A DNA stretch of 37,823 nt from assembly GCA_902799015.1 (NCBI GenBank), contig CADBZI010000024.1:1-37823 (forward strand). The letters run 5' to 3'. The notes under the pieces were generated by a model, which made no database searches, was not told the DNA's origin, and saw only the letters and a list, made by a program, of their open reading frames with translations. The position numbers and the translations under genes were made by a program. The stretch comes from an uncultured Lachnospiraceae bacterium. GTDB taxonomy: Bacteria; Bacillota; Clostridia; Lachnospirales; Lachnospiraceae. Positions 22,181 to 30,770 of the stretch are shown piece after piece (the stretch's first letter is position 1; every line of letters begins with the position of its first letter).

Positions 22181-23557
22181 TCATCGATCATCATCTCTGA
22201 TCGAGGATGCGTCAAAGAAGGATGTGAAATATACCGGAGCATTGATCAGCGTATATCCGTCAACAAATCTTCTTGTCATCCTCATATACAGATCTCCCAT
22301 CTCACGGAAGTCCGTATCGCCCCACAGTCCGCACAAATAGTGGAATCCATGATCCAGCAGGTAATTCAGCTTTTCTCCGGGATATTCCACCTCCGCTCCA
22401 TACGGATAGAACAGGATGTCAGCAGGACCTGTCAGGGATCCGACATATTTCAGCCAGTTATCGATTTCCGCGGAAAATGACTCAAGGCTCATGTCATTCA
22501 TATAATTGTGGGACCAGCCGGCGCATGCAATGCTCCATCCCTCCGCTCTCAAAGCTGAGGCGATTGCGGAAACCGTATCATCCTGATTGGCAGCAGACCC
22601 TCCTGCGCTCTGGATGGAAGCATCCTGTCCTTGTACTGCGCCTTCTTCCGCTGAGCCTTCCTCCGCCGCGGAAGAAATCCGATACCCGAAAACTCCTTCA
22701 CTTCCCGAGACCGACACGATTCCCCGTGCGCCACGGAAGGAAAAGTCCGGATGTTTCTCAATGAAGCTGTCCAGAATGGGGATAAAATCATAATCTCCCG
22801 CTACGTCATGTCCTTCGCTGTCCGTGTACTGTGCCTTGACCTTGCCGTCCTGATCCAGGACCAGCTTTGTCGCAATCCCGTCGCCATTTCTGACATTGCT
22901 GTAATTCACGTTATCCTGTGAGAGGATAATCGGACGTTTTCCTTCCGGAAGTTTCAGCTTCTGCTCCTCCATGGAAGAGGTTCCCCGCTCATCGGTCACC
23001 ATCTCGGCGATGGTATGAATGTCGATCAGAATGTAGCCGCTGTCATACAGGCTCTGCAGGATCGCGCTGAACTCATCGCAGGTCACCATCGTTGTATTGT
23101 AATCAGACGCCCTGTCGTCCCCGTCAAATGCCATCGTGGTATCGTAGATCAGCGTCGGGAAACACAGGTGCGGGATATCGCCGTCCACCCAGTTCACCAG
23201 GTTGGAGTCGCCTTTCTCATAGCGCTCTCTGGCGTCGCTTACGCGCTGGTCTCTGGCCAGCGCAAGCGGGATCTGATTGAGCACAGAGATTGCCTCCTCA
23301 AAGTTATACCCCTGTGCCAGTGCTTCCGCCTGGGAGAGATACTCCTGAAGGGTTGCTTCCTCCGATTCCGATTCCTCCAACAGCTTTCTTTTTTCTGCCA
23401 TCTTCGGAGTCTCTACCGGCTCGTTGTTCTCATACATGCCATCTGTGCCGATTGCCTCTGCAATCTGGTAATTCATCTGGCTGCGGGTGCAGCCGCTCAT
23501 CATCACTGCACCGCTCAAAGCCACCGCCAGCACTGCCGCGAAAGTTCTTTTCTTCAT
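22181..23557 (-). CDS. NodB-like polysaccharide deacetylase-family lipoprotein, possibly inactive
   Basis: 458 residues. The ATG at 23557 follows AGGAG. Lipoprotein signal with VMMSGC (Cys23). Residues ~55-115 form a charged helical, TPR-like segment. A NodB-type domain follows: FPTLIYDTTMAFD (~133-145), RPIILSQDNVNYSN (~208-221), ARGIVSVSGSEGVFGY (~277-292), GWSIACAGWSHNYMNDMS (~340-357) and DILFYPYGAEVE (~380-391). In active members of this family the first metal motif is usually SFDDVNY and the second contains a second His. Here they read SQDN and SHNYMN, so two ligands appear replaced. An Ala/Glu/Gly/Gln-rich insertion occupies ~297-327. It follows dapF; it may bind rather than deacetylate cell-wall glycans (inference). 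Confidence 0.75.
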   Translation of the reverse strand: MKKRTFAAVLAVALSGAVMMSGCTRSQMNYQIAEAIGTDGMYENNEPVETPKMAEKRKLLEESESEEATLQEYLSQAEALAQGYNFEEAISVLNQIPLALARDQRVSDARERYEKGDSNLVNWVDGDIPHLCFPTLIYDTTMAFDGDDRASDYNTTMVTCDEFSAILQSLYDSGYILIDIHTIAEMVTDERGTSSMEEQKLKLPEGKRPIILSQDNVNYSNVRNGDGIATKLVLDQDGKVKAQYTDSEGHDVAGDYDFIPILDSFIEKHPDFSFRGARGIVSVSGSEGVFGYRISSAAEEGSAEEGAVQGQDASIQSAGGSAANQDDTVSAIASALRAEGWSIACAGWSHNYMNDMSLESFSAEIDNWLKYVGSLTGPADILFYPYGAEVEYPGEKLNYLLDHGFHYLCGLWGDTDFREMGDLYMRMTRRFVDGYTLINAPVYFTSFFDASSIRDDDR

Positions 23558-23619
23558 GGAACTGTTCTCCTGTCCTGTCTGGATCCGTACCGTGCGTTTG
23601 TGTTCCGTATGCTCCGGAT

Positions 23620-23642
23620 TTCAAGAGCGCCTACGGCGTTCC
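23620..23642. repeat. Short palindromic repeat, copy 2 of 3
   Basis: TTCAAGAGCGCCTACGGCGT and the following TCC closely match the copies at 10082-10105 and, less well, 27011-27033. The core GAGCGCC-TA-CGGCGTTC folds as a hairpin. It lies in the gap between the dapF stop and the NodB-like gene. Confidence 0.6.
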
Positions 23643-23652
23643 TGCGCGCCGC

Positions 23653-24528
23653 TTACAGTGCGATCTCTCCTTCAAATACTGTTACCGCAGGACCGGTCAT
23701 AAACACCGTACCCTTCTCTTCCTCCCACTCGATCTGCAGGTCTCCGCCTCTCAGATGCACGGTGACAGAGGATTGTGTCAATCCGTTCAGGATACAGGAA
23801 ACCGCAACCGCGCAGGCCCCGGTTCCGCAAGCCCATGTTTCTCCGCTCCCCCGTTCCCAGACGCGCATGCTGATATTCCTGCGGTCCGTCACATGAATGA
23901 ATTCTGTGTTGATGCCTTCCGGAAACAGCGGATTATGCTCAAACAATGGTCCGATCCCGCTCACATCGTACCCTGCAACATCCGATACCTGAACAACACA
24001 ATGCGGATTCCCCATCGAAACACAGGTGCCCTTCATGGAAAGTGACTCCTTCAGAGGGATCTCTGTCTCCAGAATAATATCCCCGTACGGTTCCAGATGC
24101 GTGGTATGAATTCCGCCAAAGGCATTCACATCCACCGGAATCTGCTCAGGCTGCAGGATCGGGGCTCCCATATCCACCCGCACGAGATTCACCTTACCAT
24201 TCTCCTTGAACAGCTTCAGGTGTTTGATCCCGGCAAGCGTTTCAACAGTGATCTCATCCTTCTGTGTCATATGATGATCGCTGACATATTTCCCGACACA
24301 GCGAATGCCGTTTCCGCACATTTTGCCGCGGGAGCCATCCGCGTTATACATCTCCATCTCAAAGTCCGCCACATCAGAAGGATTGATCAGGATCAGTCCG
24401 TCCGATCCGATTCCGAAGTGACGATCCGATACGAATCTGGCCACGCCGGCCGGATCCGCCAGCTTCTCGCGCGCTCCGTCCACATACACGTAGTCGTTCC
24501 CGATTCCATGCATCTTTGTAAATCTCAT
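23653..24528 (-). CDS. dapF: Diaminopimelate epimerase
   Basis: 291 residues from the ATG at 24528, preceded by GGGGAG; a six-codon upstream extension is unlikely. It interconverts LL- and meso-diaminopimelate for lysine and peptidoglycan synthesis in the cytoplasm. MRFTKMHGIGNDYVYVD opens the protein. The two catalytic cysteines are Cys71 (GKMCGNGIRC) and Cys234 (WACGTGACA). ERGSGETWACGTG is the family signature. It follows the methyltransferase gene, whose stop overlaps the upstream part of this frame, so the two are co-transcribed. Confidence 0.97.
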   Translation of the reverse strand: MRFTKMHGIGNDYVYVDGAREKLADPAGVARFVSDRHFGIGSDGLILINPSDVADFEMEMYNADGSRGKMCGNGIRCVGKYVSDHHMTQKDEITVETLAGIKHLKLFKENGKVNLVRVDMGAPILQPEQIPVDVNAFGGIHTTHLEPYGDIILETEIPLKESLSMKGTCVSMGNPHCVVQVSDVAGYDVSGIGPLFEHNPLFPEGINTEFIHVTDRRNISMRVWERGSGETWACGTGACAVAVSCILNGLTQSSVTVHLRGGDLQIEWEEEKGTVFMTGPAVTVFEGEIAL

Positions 24529-24542
24529 TGGACTCTCCCCTC

Positions 24543-25313
24543 TCATAGGAATCTCTTGCCTTGTTCCCTTGCCCGGAACAGGATGCGGTCGGTCCGGCTG
24601 TCCAGATCCACGGATTCAGGACTTACCGGATCCGAAACATATGCCTGCATGGCGCCTTCCATCTTCAGCCCCGCCTCGGTAAGCATCTCTTCCACTTCCC
24701 TCACCCGGTAGGCCCGTTCCCGATGCGTTTCCAGAAAGCGCTCATACAGTCCGTTCTCCCTGCGCAGAAACAGCGTAAGGTCATATTCATTCAACCTTGC
24801 TTCCGGATCGTAACTATTCTCCCAGATAAAGCTGCACTTATCTCTGGACTCCGCAAAGGTGTTGTCCGCGCACAGGCTTTCATAATAGCGGCAGCTGTTC
24901 ATGTCGAACAGGAACAATCCATCCGGATCCAGGTAGTTATTCACCAGCCGGAATACCTGAACAAGGTCCTCCCGGTCCGTGATATAGTTCAGGCTGTCAC
25001 ACGTGGAAATGACGCAGCGCACGGTTCCGTACAGTTCAAACTCCCGCATGTCCTGCATCAGGTACAGAATATCACAGCTGCCCTTTCGCTCCTGCGCAAT
25101 CTGGAGCATATCCGCGGAGGAGTCCACACCAATCATATCATACCCGGCCATGGCCAGTCGTTTCGTGATCTGTCCGGTTCCGCATCCCAGGTCAAGCACC
25201 AGTCCGTCCCGGATTCCGGATTCCTGCATGGTGCGGATCAGATACCGTGCCCAGTCATCATATGGAACCTCATCCATAAATGTGTCATATACGCGTGCGA
25301 AGGTTTCGTACAT
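24543..25313 (-). CDS. Class I SAM-dependent methyltransferase
   Basis: 256 residues. The ATG at 25313 follows GAGGGGAAAAG. The Rossmann core shows motif I VLDLGCGTGQITKRLA (~39-54), the acidic end of strand 2 IGVDSSADML and motif IV VISTCDSLNYI. A C-terminal part of beta strands and helices (~130-250) resembles small-molecule methyltransferases common in clostridia; no specific substrate motif is recognised. It lies between a small export-family protein gene and dapF, with its stop overlapping the dapF ribosome site region. The function is unspecified methyl transfer in the cytoplasm. Confidence 0.88.
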   Translation of the reverse strand: MYETFARVYDTFMDEVPYDDWARYLIRTMQESGIRDGLVLDLGCGTGQITKRLAMAGYDMIGVDSSADMLQIAQERKGSCDILYLMQDMREFELYGTVRCVISTCDSLNYITDREDLVQVFRLVNNYLDPDGLFLFDMNSCRYYESLCADNTFAESRDKCSFIWENSYDPEARLNEYDLTLFLRRENGLYERFLETHRERAYRVREVEEMLTEAGLKMEGAMQAYVSDPVSPESVDLDSRTDRILFRAREQGKRFL

Positions 25314-25371
25314 TTTCTTTTCCCCTCAGACGGCCAATCCCGCTGCCGGCCTGTGCCGTCGGAAAGCTGTC

Positions 25372-25872
25372 TCATCCTACGACATTTGCCAGAAATGCAT
25401 AGGAGAATACAGTCATGATGACCGTCGCCATCAGTACACCCAGAAGGATCGGTACGATCGCTTTCTTCCAGTCCATATCAAGAATTGTCGCAATCAAGGA
25501 CCCTGTCCATGCGCCGGTGCCCGGCAGAGGAATCCCGACAAACAGCAAGAGTCCCCAGAACTCTCCGTACTTCATTCCAACACTCTTCTTCTGGCCTCTT
25601 CTCTCAATCCATTCTGCAATGCCGTGCAGGGGTGTTTTCTTCATCCACCCAAGTACTTTCTTGAGAAGAATGAGAATGAACGGTACCGGAAGCACATTTC
25701 CGATGATGCAGATCGGAACCGCCACCCAGAGCTTGACGCCCAGAAGCGCAGCCACGATCAGGCCGCCTCTGCACTCCAGGATCGGAAACAGGGACACAAT
25801 AAAAACCACCAGCTCCGCCGGCATGAATTGTCCGAGGTTTGACGCAAACCATGTAGCAAGTGTATTCGTCAT
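25372..25872 (-). CDS. Small multidrug export family membrane protein
   Basis: 166 residues. The ATG at 25872 follows GAGGAG. Four to five hydrophobic segments are present. The conserved blocks FIVSLFPILECRGGLIVAALLGV (~24-46), the polar YGEFWGLLLFVGIPLPGTGAWTGSLIA (~102-128) and NVLPVPFILILLKKVL match the Sm_multidrug_ex family (PF06695, COG2426). Despite the family name, transport activity is poorly characterised. The gene begins 14 bases after the hisC stop. Confidence 0.88.
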   Translation of the reverse strand: MTNTLATWFASNLGQFMPAELVVFIVSLFPILECRGGLIVAALLGVKLWVAVPICIIGNVLPVPFILILLKKVLGWMKKTPLHGIAEWIERRGQKKSVGMKYGEFWGLLLFVGIPLPGTGAWTGSLIATILDMDWKKAIVPILLGVLMATVIMTVFSYAFLANVVG

Positions 25873-25886
25873 GGGTTTTTAACTCC

Positions 25887-26981
25887 TCAGCAGATCGTTT
25901 TCTTCAGGAACGCAATCAGCGCATTCATCTGGGCATCCGTGCCGATGGTGATGCGCAGGTAATTGTCGATCCTGGGCTTGTCAAAGTAACGCACAAGAAT
26001 CTTTTCCTGCCGCAGCTGGCGGAACAGGTCAGCAGCCTTGTATTCCGGATGCGTCACGAACAGGAAGTTCGCGCCGGAATCCGGAAAGCGGAATCCGAGT
26101 TCGGAAAGCTCGCTTTTCACCCGCTCCCGTGTGGCAATGATCTTTGCCGTACAGGTCCGGTAGTAGTCCATGTCTGAAAATGCCGCGCAGCCTGCGGCAA
26201 TTGCTGCCTGACTCATGGTATAGGAATTAAAGGAATACTTCACATCATTCAGATACCGGATCATCCTGGAAGACCCGACTGCCCAGCCGATCCGCATTCC
26301 GGCCAGCGACATGGACTTGGAGCTAGTCTGCACCACCAGAAGGTTGTCGAATTCATCAATCAGATTCAGCGCGCTTGATGCCGGAACATTGCATCCGGAC
26401 TTCAGTTCCTCTTCCGTTCCGGAAAAATCAATATAGGCTTCATCCACGATAACCGCGACGTCGCGGTTATGCTCCAGGATCCGATGCACTTCATCAAGCC
26501 CTTTCAACACCCCGGTCGGCGCATTGGGATTCGGGAATATGATCCCGCCGTTTTCCCTGTAGTAGTCCCGGTTCACGATCCGGAAGTTTTCGTCAAGCGG
26601 CTGTGTCTCATAGGGAATCCGGAACAGCTGTGCCCACACATCATAAAATGAGTAGGTGATATCCGGAAACAGAATCGGCCTTCCGGAAGCGAAAAAGGTC
26701 AGAAAGCTCATCGCAAGCACATCATCCGACCCCACGCCGACAAACACCCGGTCAGGTGATACTCCGCAATGCTTCGCGACTGCTTCCGTCAGAAGCGCGG
26801 AAGCCGGATCCGGATACCTGCGCAATGTCTCCGCCTCCAGATTGCGGAGTGCCTCCAGCACCCTTTCGGAAGGCGGATATGGATTCTCATTGGTATTGAG
26901 TTTGATCAGATCCCGAATCTTCGGCTGCTCGCCAGGCGTGTAAGGGATCACTCTTCTTACGTTATTTTCCCACTTTGGCAT
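25887..26981 (-). CDS. hisC: Histidinol-phosphate aminotransferase family protein
   Basis: 364 residues. The ATG at 26981 follows AAGGAAC. A class I/II PLP-dependent aminotransferase: LIKLNTNENPYPPSERVLEAL (N-terminal substrate region), VGVGSDDVLAMSF, NPNAPTG, VIVDEAYIDF, and the PLP lysine in SSKSMSLAGMRIGWAVG. The C-terminal Arg is in DNYLRITIG. It transfers an amino group to imidazole acetol phosphate in histidine synthesis. No other his gene is in the window, so a broad role (for example aromatic amino acids) is possible. It is 57 bases after prfA, with a small palindrome between. Confidence 0.93.
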   Translation of the reverse strand: MPKWENNVRRVIPYTPGEQPKIRDLIKLNTNENPYPPSERVLEALRNLEAETLRRYPDPASALLTEAVAKHCGVSPDRVFVGVGSDDVLAMSFLTFFASGRPILFPDITYSFYDVWAQLFRIPYETQPLDENFRIVNRDYYRENGGIIFPNPNAPTGVLKGLDEVHRILEHNRDVAVIVDEAYIDFSGTEEELKSGCNVPASSALNLIDEFDNLLVVQTSSKSMSLAGMRIGWAVGSSRMIRYLNDVKYSFNSYTMSQAAIAAGCAAFSDMDYYRTCTAKIIATRERVKSELSELGFRFPDSGANFLFVTHPEYKAADLFRQLRQEKILVRYFDKPRIDNYLRITIGTDAQMNALIAFLKKTIC

Positions 26982-27010
26982 CGTGTTCCTTCTGCCTTTC
27001 TGTATACTGT

Positions 27011-27033
27011 TTCGAGAGCGCCATCGGCTCTTC
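27011..27033. repeat. Short palindromic repeat, copy 3 of 3
   Basis: TTCGAGAGCGCCATCGGCTC and the following TTC align with TTCAAGAGCGCCTACGGCGT at 23620 with about five differences; AGAGC/GCTCT pair as a hairpin. It lies between the prfA stop and the hisC start. Confidence 0.5.
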
Positions 27034-27038
27034 TTCGC

Positions 27039-28112
27039 TTACCCTTCACCGGAGCCAGCCAGTTTTGCTGCCTGATCCGCGGCAATCAGGGGATCAATCA
27101 GCTCATCCAGATCGCCGTTCATGATCTGGTCAATCTTGTACAGCGTCAATTTGATCCGGTGATCGGTCACCCTGCCCTGCGGGAAGTTATAAGTGCGGAT
27201 CTTCTCGCTCCTGTCTCCGGATCCGATCTGGCTTCTTCTTTCCTGTGCCTCGGCATCATGCCGTTCCATCAGTTCTTTCTGATACAGGATCGAGCGCAGA
27301 ATCTTTATGGCCTTGTCCTTATTCTTCAGCTGACTCTTCTCATCCTGACAGCTTACCACAATCCCCGTAGGCTCATGAACCAGACGGACCGCGGAATCCG
27401 TCGTGTTGACACACTGGCCCCCGTTCCCGGACGCGCGGAATACATCAAAATGACATTCATTCAGATCCAGATGAAAATCAATCTCCTCCGCCTGCGGCAT
27501 GATTGCCACGGTGCAGGCAGAAGTATGAATCCGTCCGCCGCTCTCTGTCTCAGGCACCCTCTGCACCCGGTGCACGCCTGACTCATATTTCAATCTGGAA
27601 TATGCGCCCTTCCCATTGACCAGGAAAACACATTCCTTGAATCCGCCGATTCCGTTTTCGCTGACACTGGTCAGTTCTACTTTCCATCCATGTGTCTCTG
27701 CATAGCGCAGATACATCCGGTATACCTGAGAGGCAAACAGGGCAGCCTCATCTCCTCCTACACCGGCACGGATCTCAACAACTACATTTTTCTCATCGTT
27801 CGGATCTTTGGGAAGCAGCATGATTCTCAATTCCTGCTCCAGCTCCTCCATCCGATCCTTTGCCCCGGACAGCTCCTCCTTAAGCAGAGATCGCATATCC
27901 TCGTCCTTCTCCCCGGAAAGCATCTCCTGACAATCCTGAATCGTTTCCTGCACTTTTTGCCAGGAATTGTACGCCTGCGCTACCGGAAGAAGACCGGCCT
28001 GTTCTTTCATCAGTGACTGGAGCCGCGCCGGATCCTTTGCAGTGTCCGCGTCCGAGAGCAATCTGACGATTTCCTCCAGTCTTTCCTTTACTTCTTTCAG
28101 CTGTTCAAACAC
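27039..28112 (-). CDS. prfA: Peptide chain release factor 1
   Basis: 357 residues. It starts with GTG at 28112, directly after the prmC TGA, with AAGGAG 7 bases upstream inside prmC. It recognises UAA/UAG and hydrolyses peptidyl-tRNA on the ribosome. The catalytic GGQ is in [19 protein letters not shown]; the anticodon-like loop is in the [18 protein letters not shown] block (P-x-T). An N-terminal coiled-coil domain spans ~1-100. The adjacent prmC product methylates the GGQ glutamine. Confidence 0.98.
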   Translation of the reverse strand: MFEQLKEVKERLEEIVRLLSDADTAKDPARLQSLMKEQAGLLPVAQAYNSWQKVQETIQDCQEMLSGEKDEDMRSLLKEELSGAKDRMEELEQELRIMLLPKDPNDEKNVVVEIRAGVGGDEAALFASQVYRMYLRYAETHGWKVELTSVSENGIGGFKECVFLVNGKGAYSRLKYESGVHRVQRVPETESGGRIHTSACTVAIMPQAEEIDFHLDLNECHFDVFRASGNGGQCVNTTDSAVRLVHEPTGIVVSCQDEKSQLKNKDKAIKILRSILYQKELMERHDAEAQERRSQIGSGDRSEKIRTYNFPQGRVTDHRIKLTLYKIDQIMNGDLDELIDPLIAADQAAKLAGSGEG

Positions 28113-28946
28113 TCAGTCACTCCTTCGGCCGCATACAACGCGATCCAGTCCTGCAAGATCCTTCAACACCCGGACCTGCTCGTATCGATCTTCGTCGAAC
28201 ATCGATCTGACAGCATCCGCCTGATCATATCCGATCTCCATCAGCAGCCATCCTTTTGGGTTCAGATGTACGGCTGCATCTTTCAGAATGCGCCGGTAAA
28301 AATCAAGTCCGTCCATACCGCCATCCAACGCCATCCGCGGTTCATGATCCTTCACTTCTTCCATCAAAGTATCAATCTTACCGGCTGCGATATAGGGCGG
28401 ATTTGATACGATCATATCATAGGTTCCGCAGACCGCGTCAAAAAGATCCCCCTGCAGAAGCTCCAGGCGGTCTGTGACACCGTGCAGCTTCGCGTTTTCC
28501 GACGCAATCCTCAGCGCAGCCGCTGACAGATCACACCCGCATCCGGTCAGATCCTTTCCGAGACACAGAAGGCTGACGGCGATGCAGCCTGATCCGGTGC
28601 ACAGATCCAGGAACCGGCCGCCTTCCTTCATCTTCTTCAGAGCTTCCTCCACCAGCAGTTCTGTTTCCGGCCGGGGACACAGCACATCCTCTGTTACGAT
28701 AAACTTAAGACCGCAGAAGTACTGCTCTCCCGTGATCTGCTGAAGCGGTATCCTGCCGGCGCGAAGCAGCACCTTCTCCAGGTACCGGTCCGCATCCGGC
28801 AATTCTTCCCCGGCACAGGCATAATATCTTGCGCGGTCAATTCCGCAGACAGACTGAAGCAGTAGCAGAGCGTCGATCTCATAGTCCGGCACCTGATGCT
28901 CTTCCAGACATTTCTTCGCTTTCTGTACTGCTTCCCGAATGGTCAT
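28113..28946 (-). CDS. prmC: Release factor glutamine N5-methyltransferase
   Basis: 277 residues. The ATG at 28946 overlaps the DUF1385 stop by 4 bases. An N-terminal helical domain (~1-80) with QQITGEQYFCGLKF is followed by the SAM-binding core: LDLCTGSGCIAVSLL and the catalytic IVSNPPYI motif (NPPY) that holds the glutamine amide. The end GLDRVVCGRR is typical. It methylates the GGQ glutamine of RF1/RF2. Gene order DUF1385-prmC-prfA is common in clostridia. Confidence 0.98.
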   Translation of the reverse strand: MTIREAVQKAKKCLEEHQVPDYEIDALLLLQSVCGIDRARYYACAGEELPDADRYLEKVLLRAGRIPLQQITGEQYFCGLKFIVTEDVLCPRPETELLVEEALKKMKEGGRFLDLCTGSGCIAVSLLCLGKDLTGCGCDLSAAALRIASENAKLHGVTDRLELLQGDLFDAVCGTYDMIVSNPPYIAAGKIDTLMEEVKDHEPRMALDGGMDGLDFYRRILKDAAVHLNPKGWLLMEIGYDQADAVRSMFDEDRYEQVRVLKDLAGLDRVVCGRRSD

Positions 28947-30130
28947 AGATTCTGATTCTGTGATGATTCCGCATCTGTCGTTCCGTCTGCCGGATCATCC
29001 TCTCTCCGGATTGTATACAGGTCATCGCTTTCATGAGGCTCATCTGCTTCCGTCAGCACATATCCTGCGTCAAAGTTTTCATTGAGGTATTTCTTCCAGT
29101 TAAATACCGCTTCCACCGATGCGATCCCGACTTTAATCTGCTCATCATCGGGCTCTTTGGTTGTCAGCTTCTGCAGAAGCAGCCCGGGCTTGCTGAGTAT
29201 GTTGACACACTTGTTGTCATACCTGCCGGCAAGGCGGATAAATTCAAACGATACGCCCGCAATCACAGGAATGAGCAGTACACGGATCACAATCCGCATC
29301 ACCGGATCGGATGTCCGGATGAAGAAGAAAAAGATCACGCTGACCACCATGACAATCAGCAGAAAGCTTGTGCCGCAGCGTTTGTGCTGCCGGGAGCTTT
29401 TCCTGACATTTTCCACATTCAGTTCCAGGCCGTGTTCGATACAGTTGATGCACTTGTGTTCTGCGCCGTGATACATGAAGGTTCTCTGAATATCCTTCAT
29501 GCGTGAAATCAGCAGGAGATATCCAAAGAAGATCAGCATTCTCAGAATCGCTTCACTCACGGAAATCAAGGATTCCGAGCTGGTAACCGTCCGAAGCGCT
29601 CTGGAAAGGAAGTACGGAAGCATCATGAACAGTGCGATGGACACCGCCAGGGAGAAGATCAGCGTAAGCGTGAGCAGCAGGGAATTATCGGAATCTGAAG
29701 ACTTCCCGTTTCCGGATGCCTCCCTCTCCTTCAGTTTTTTCCGCTCCTCATCCGCTTTTTTCTGCGCCTCTTCCAAAAGATGGTCTGCCTGCTCGCTCTT
29801 TCCGGCAGCGCGCAGCTTTGCCGCTTTCTTTTCCGCCTTCTTCTTCTCGTCTGAGAGCCGCTCCTCCAGTTCTTTTTCCGATTCTTCCGCAAAGAGATCT
29901 GCACTGAACATCAGTGTCTTCATTCCAAGGTATAAAGAATCAATGAAGCTGCACACGCCTCGCAGAATCGGAATCTTTCCCACAGACTTAAAAGGGATCA
30001 CTCCCTTGTAAATCCCGGTTTTCACTGTAATCTGTTTATCGGCGGTGCGTACTGCAACAGCCCACTTCTCGGAATTGCGCATCATAACGCCTTCCATGAC
30101 AGCCTGACCGCCAATGTTTGAATACTTCAT
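28943..30130 (-). CDS. DUF1385 membrane protein (YqhQ-like)
   Basis: 395 residues. It begins with the family signature MKYSNIGGQAVMEGVMMR at the start 30130. The core KIPILRGVCSFIDSLYLGMKTL, the YHGAEHKCINCIEHG block and the CGTSFLLIVMVVSVIFFFF membrane helix define DUF1385. Between ~85 and 145 lies a strongly charged, Lys/Glu/Ala-rich insertion predicted to form a coiled coil, followed by a Ser/Asp stretch. An acidic Asp/Glu/Ser tail ends the protein. Three to four membrane helices are evident. A weak promoter (TAGACG-18 bp-TATAAA) and an inverted repeat lie upstream. The biochemical role of the family is unknown. Confidence 0.92.
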   Translation of the reverse strand: MKYSNIGGQAVMEGVMMRNSEKWAVAVRTADKQITVKTGIYKGVIPFKSVGKIPILRGVCSFIDSLYLGMKTLMFSADLFAEESEKELEERLSDEKKKAEKKAAKLRAAGKSEQADHLLEEAQKKADEERKKLKEREASGNGKSSDSDNSLLLTLTLIFSLAVSIALFMMLPYFLSRALRTVTSSESLISVSEAILRMLIFFGYLLLISRMKDIQRTFMYHGAEHKCINCIEHGLELNVENVRKSSRQHKRCGTSFLLIVMVVSVIFFFFIRTSDPVMRIVIRVLLIPVIAGVSFEFIRLAGRYDNKCVNILSKPGLLLQKLTTKEPDDEQIKVGIASVEAVFNWKKYLNENFDAGYVLTEADEPHESDDLYTIRREDDPADGTTDAESSQNQNL

Positions 30131-30151
30131 ATCGCTTTTATCTCTTTCATC

Positions 30152-30169
30152 TATAAACCTATGTTTATA
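30152..30169. promoter_or_regulatory. Inverted repeat before the DUF1385 gene
   Basis: TATAAAC (30152-30158) and GTTTATA (30163-30169) are perfect arms around CTAT. On the minus strand the first arm overlaps a candidate -10 (TATAAA), so the palindrome could be an operator. Confidence 0.35.
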
Positions 30170-30183
30170 TCTGACTCTGTATG

Positions 30184-30217
30184 TGAGCGTCTAAGGAGCA
30201 AGCTCCTAGGTCGCTCA
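30184..30217. repeat. Nested intergenic palindrome
   Basis: TGAGCG (30184-30189) pairs with CGCTCA (30212-30217), enclosing AGGAGC/GCTCCT (30194-30199 with 30202-30207). It lies between rpmE and the DUF1385 gene and is followed by a CTTCGTCCTTCGGA-type small hairpin near 30251. There is no T-run. Confidence 0.55.
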
Positions 30218-30297
30218 TCATGATGCCGATCCCGTAATTGAAACTGCTTCGTCCTTCGGACTCGCACTTTCGAACGGTATCTGGCTATCTTCTGATT

Positions 30298-30336
30298 AAG
30301 AAGAAAAGAGGGCTGAGGCTCTCAGCCTCAACCCTC
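30298..30336 (-). terminator. Terminator of rpmE
   Basis: On the minus strand a 13-bp stem (30324-30336 with 30308-30320, one wobble pair) with a 3-base loop is followed by TTTTCTTCTT. It starts 16 bases after the rpmE stop. Confidence 0.9.
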
Positions 30337-30351
30337 CTTGCCTTATCCTGA

Positions 30352-30558
30352 TCAGTTCTGGCCAAGACCGTACTTCCTGTTGAACTTATCAATACGGCCG
30401 CGTACCTGTGCTGCCTTCTGCTGTCCGGTATAGAATGAATGGCACGCAGAGCAGATCTCAACATGGATCTCCGGCTTCGTGGAGCCAGTCGTAAAGGTAT
30501 TCCCGCAGTTGCAGGTAACCTTTGCCTGATAATACTTCGGATGGATTCCTTCTCTCAT
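30352..30558 (-). CDS. rpmE: 50S ribosomal protein L31 (zinc-binding type)
   Basis: 68 residues from the ATG at 30558, preceded by AGAGGTG; a GTG three codons upstream is in frame but less likely. [22 protein letters not shown] and [13 protein letters not shown] give the CxC...CxxC zinc site of the C+ paralogue, KFNRKYG the usual end. A single gene with its own promoter at 30727-30755, a long leader and a terminator. Confidence 0.97.
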   Translation of the reverse strand: MREGIHPKYYQAKVTCNCGNTFTTGSTKPEIHVEICSACHSFYTGQQKAAQVRGRIDKFNRKYGLGQN

Positions 30559-30569
30559 CGTAATCACCT

Positions 30570-30720
30570 CTCTTGATCGTATGTGAACTGCTTACATCCT
30601 CCGCCCCATGCGAAGGAGTCACTTCCCGGCCTGTCCGGGCAACCCCCGCAAGTCCATGCGGTTTTCCGTGTTCCGATCCCGCCAGCTTAAGCGGAATTGC
30701 ATACAGCTTTCGGACACAGC
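30570..30720 (-). ncRNA. Long 5' leader of rpmE (candidate L31 leader)
   Basis: About 150 untranslated bases separate the predicted start near 30720 from the rpmE ribosome site. Several GC-rich hairpins are possible, for example CCCGG-ACAGG-CCGGG near 30635. Firmicutes rpmE genes often carry an autoregulatory L31 leader. The match to that RNA family was not tested. Confidence 0.35.
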
Positions 30721-30726
30721 AAAGGG

Positions 30727-30755
30727 ATTATATCACGGTGCATTTTATGATGCAA
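30727..30755 (-). promoter_or_regulatory. Promoter of rpmE
   Basis: On the minus strand TTGCAT (30750-30755), a 17-bp spacer and a perfect TATAAT (30727-30732). It begins 15 bases after the copA stop; no terminator for copA is seen before it. Confidence 0.8.
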
Positions 30756-30770
30756 GAAGAAATCATGGAT

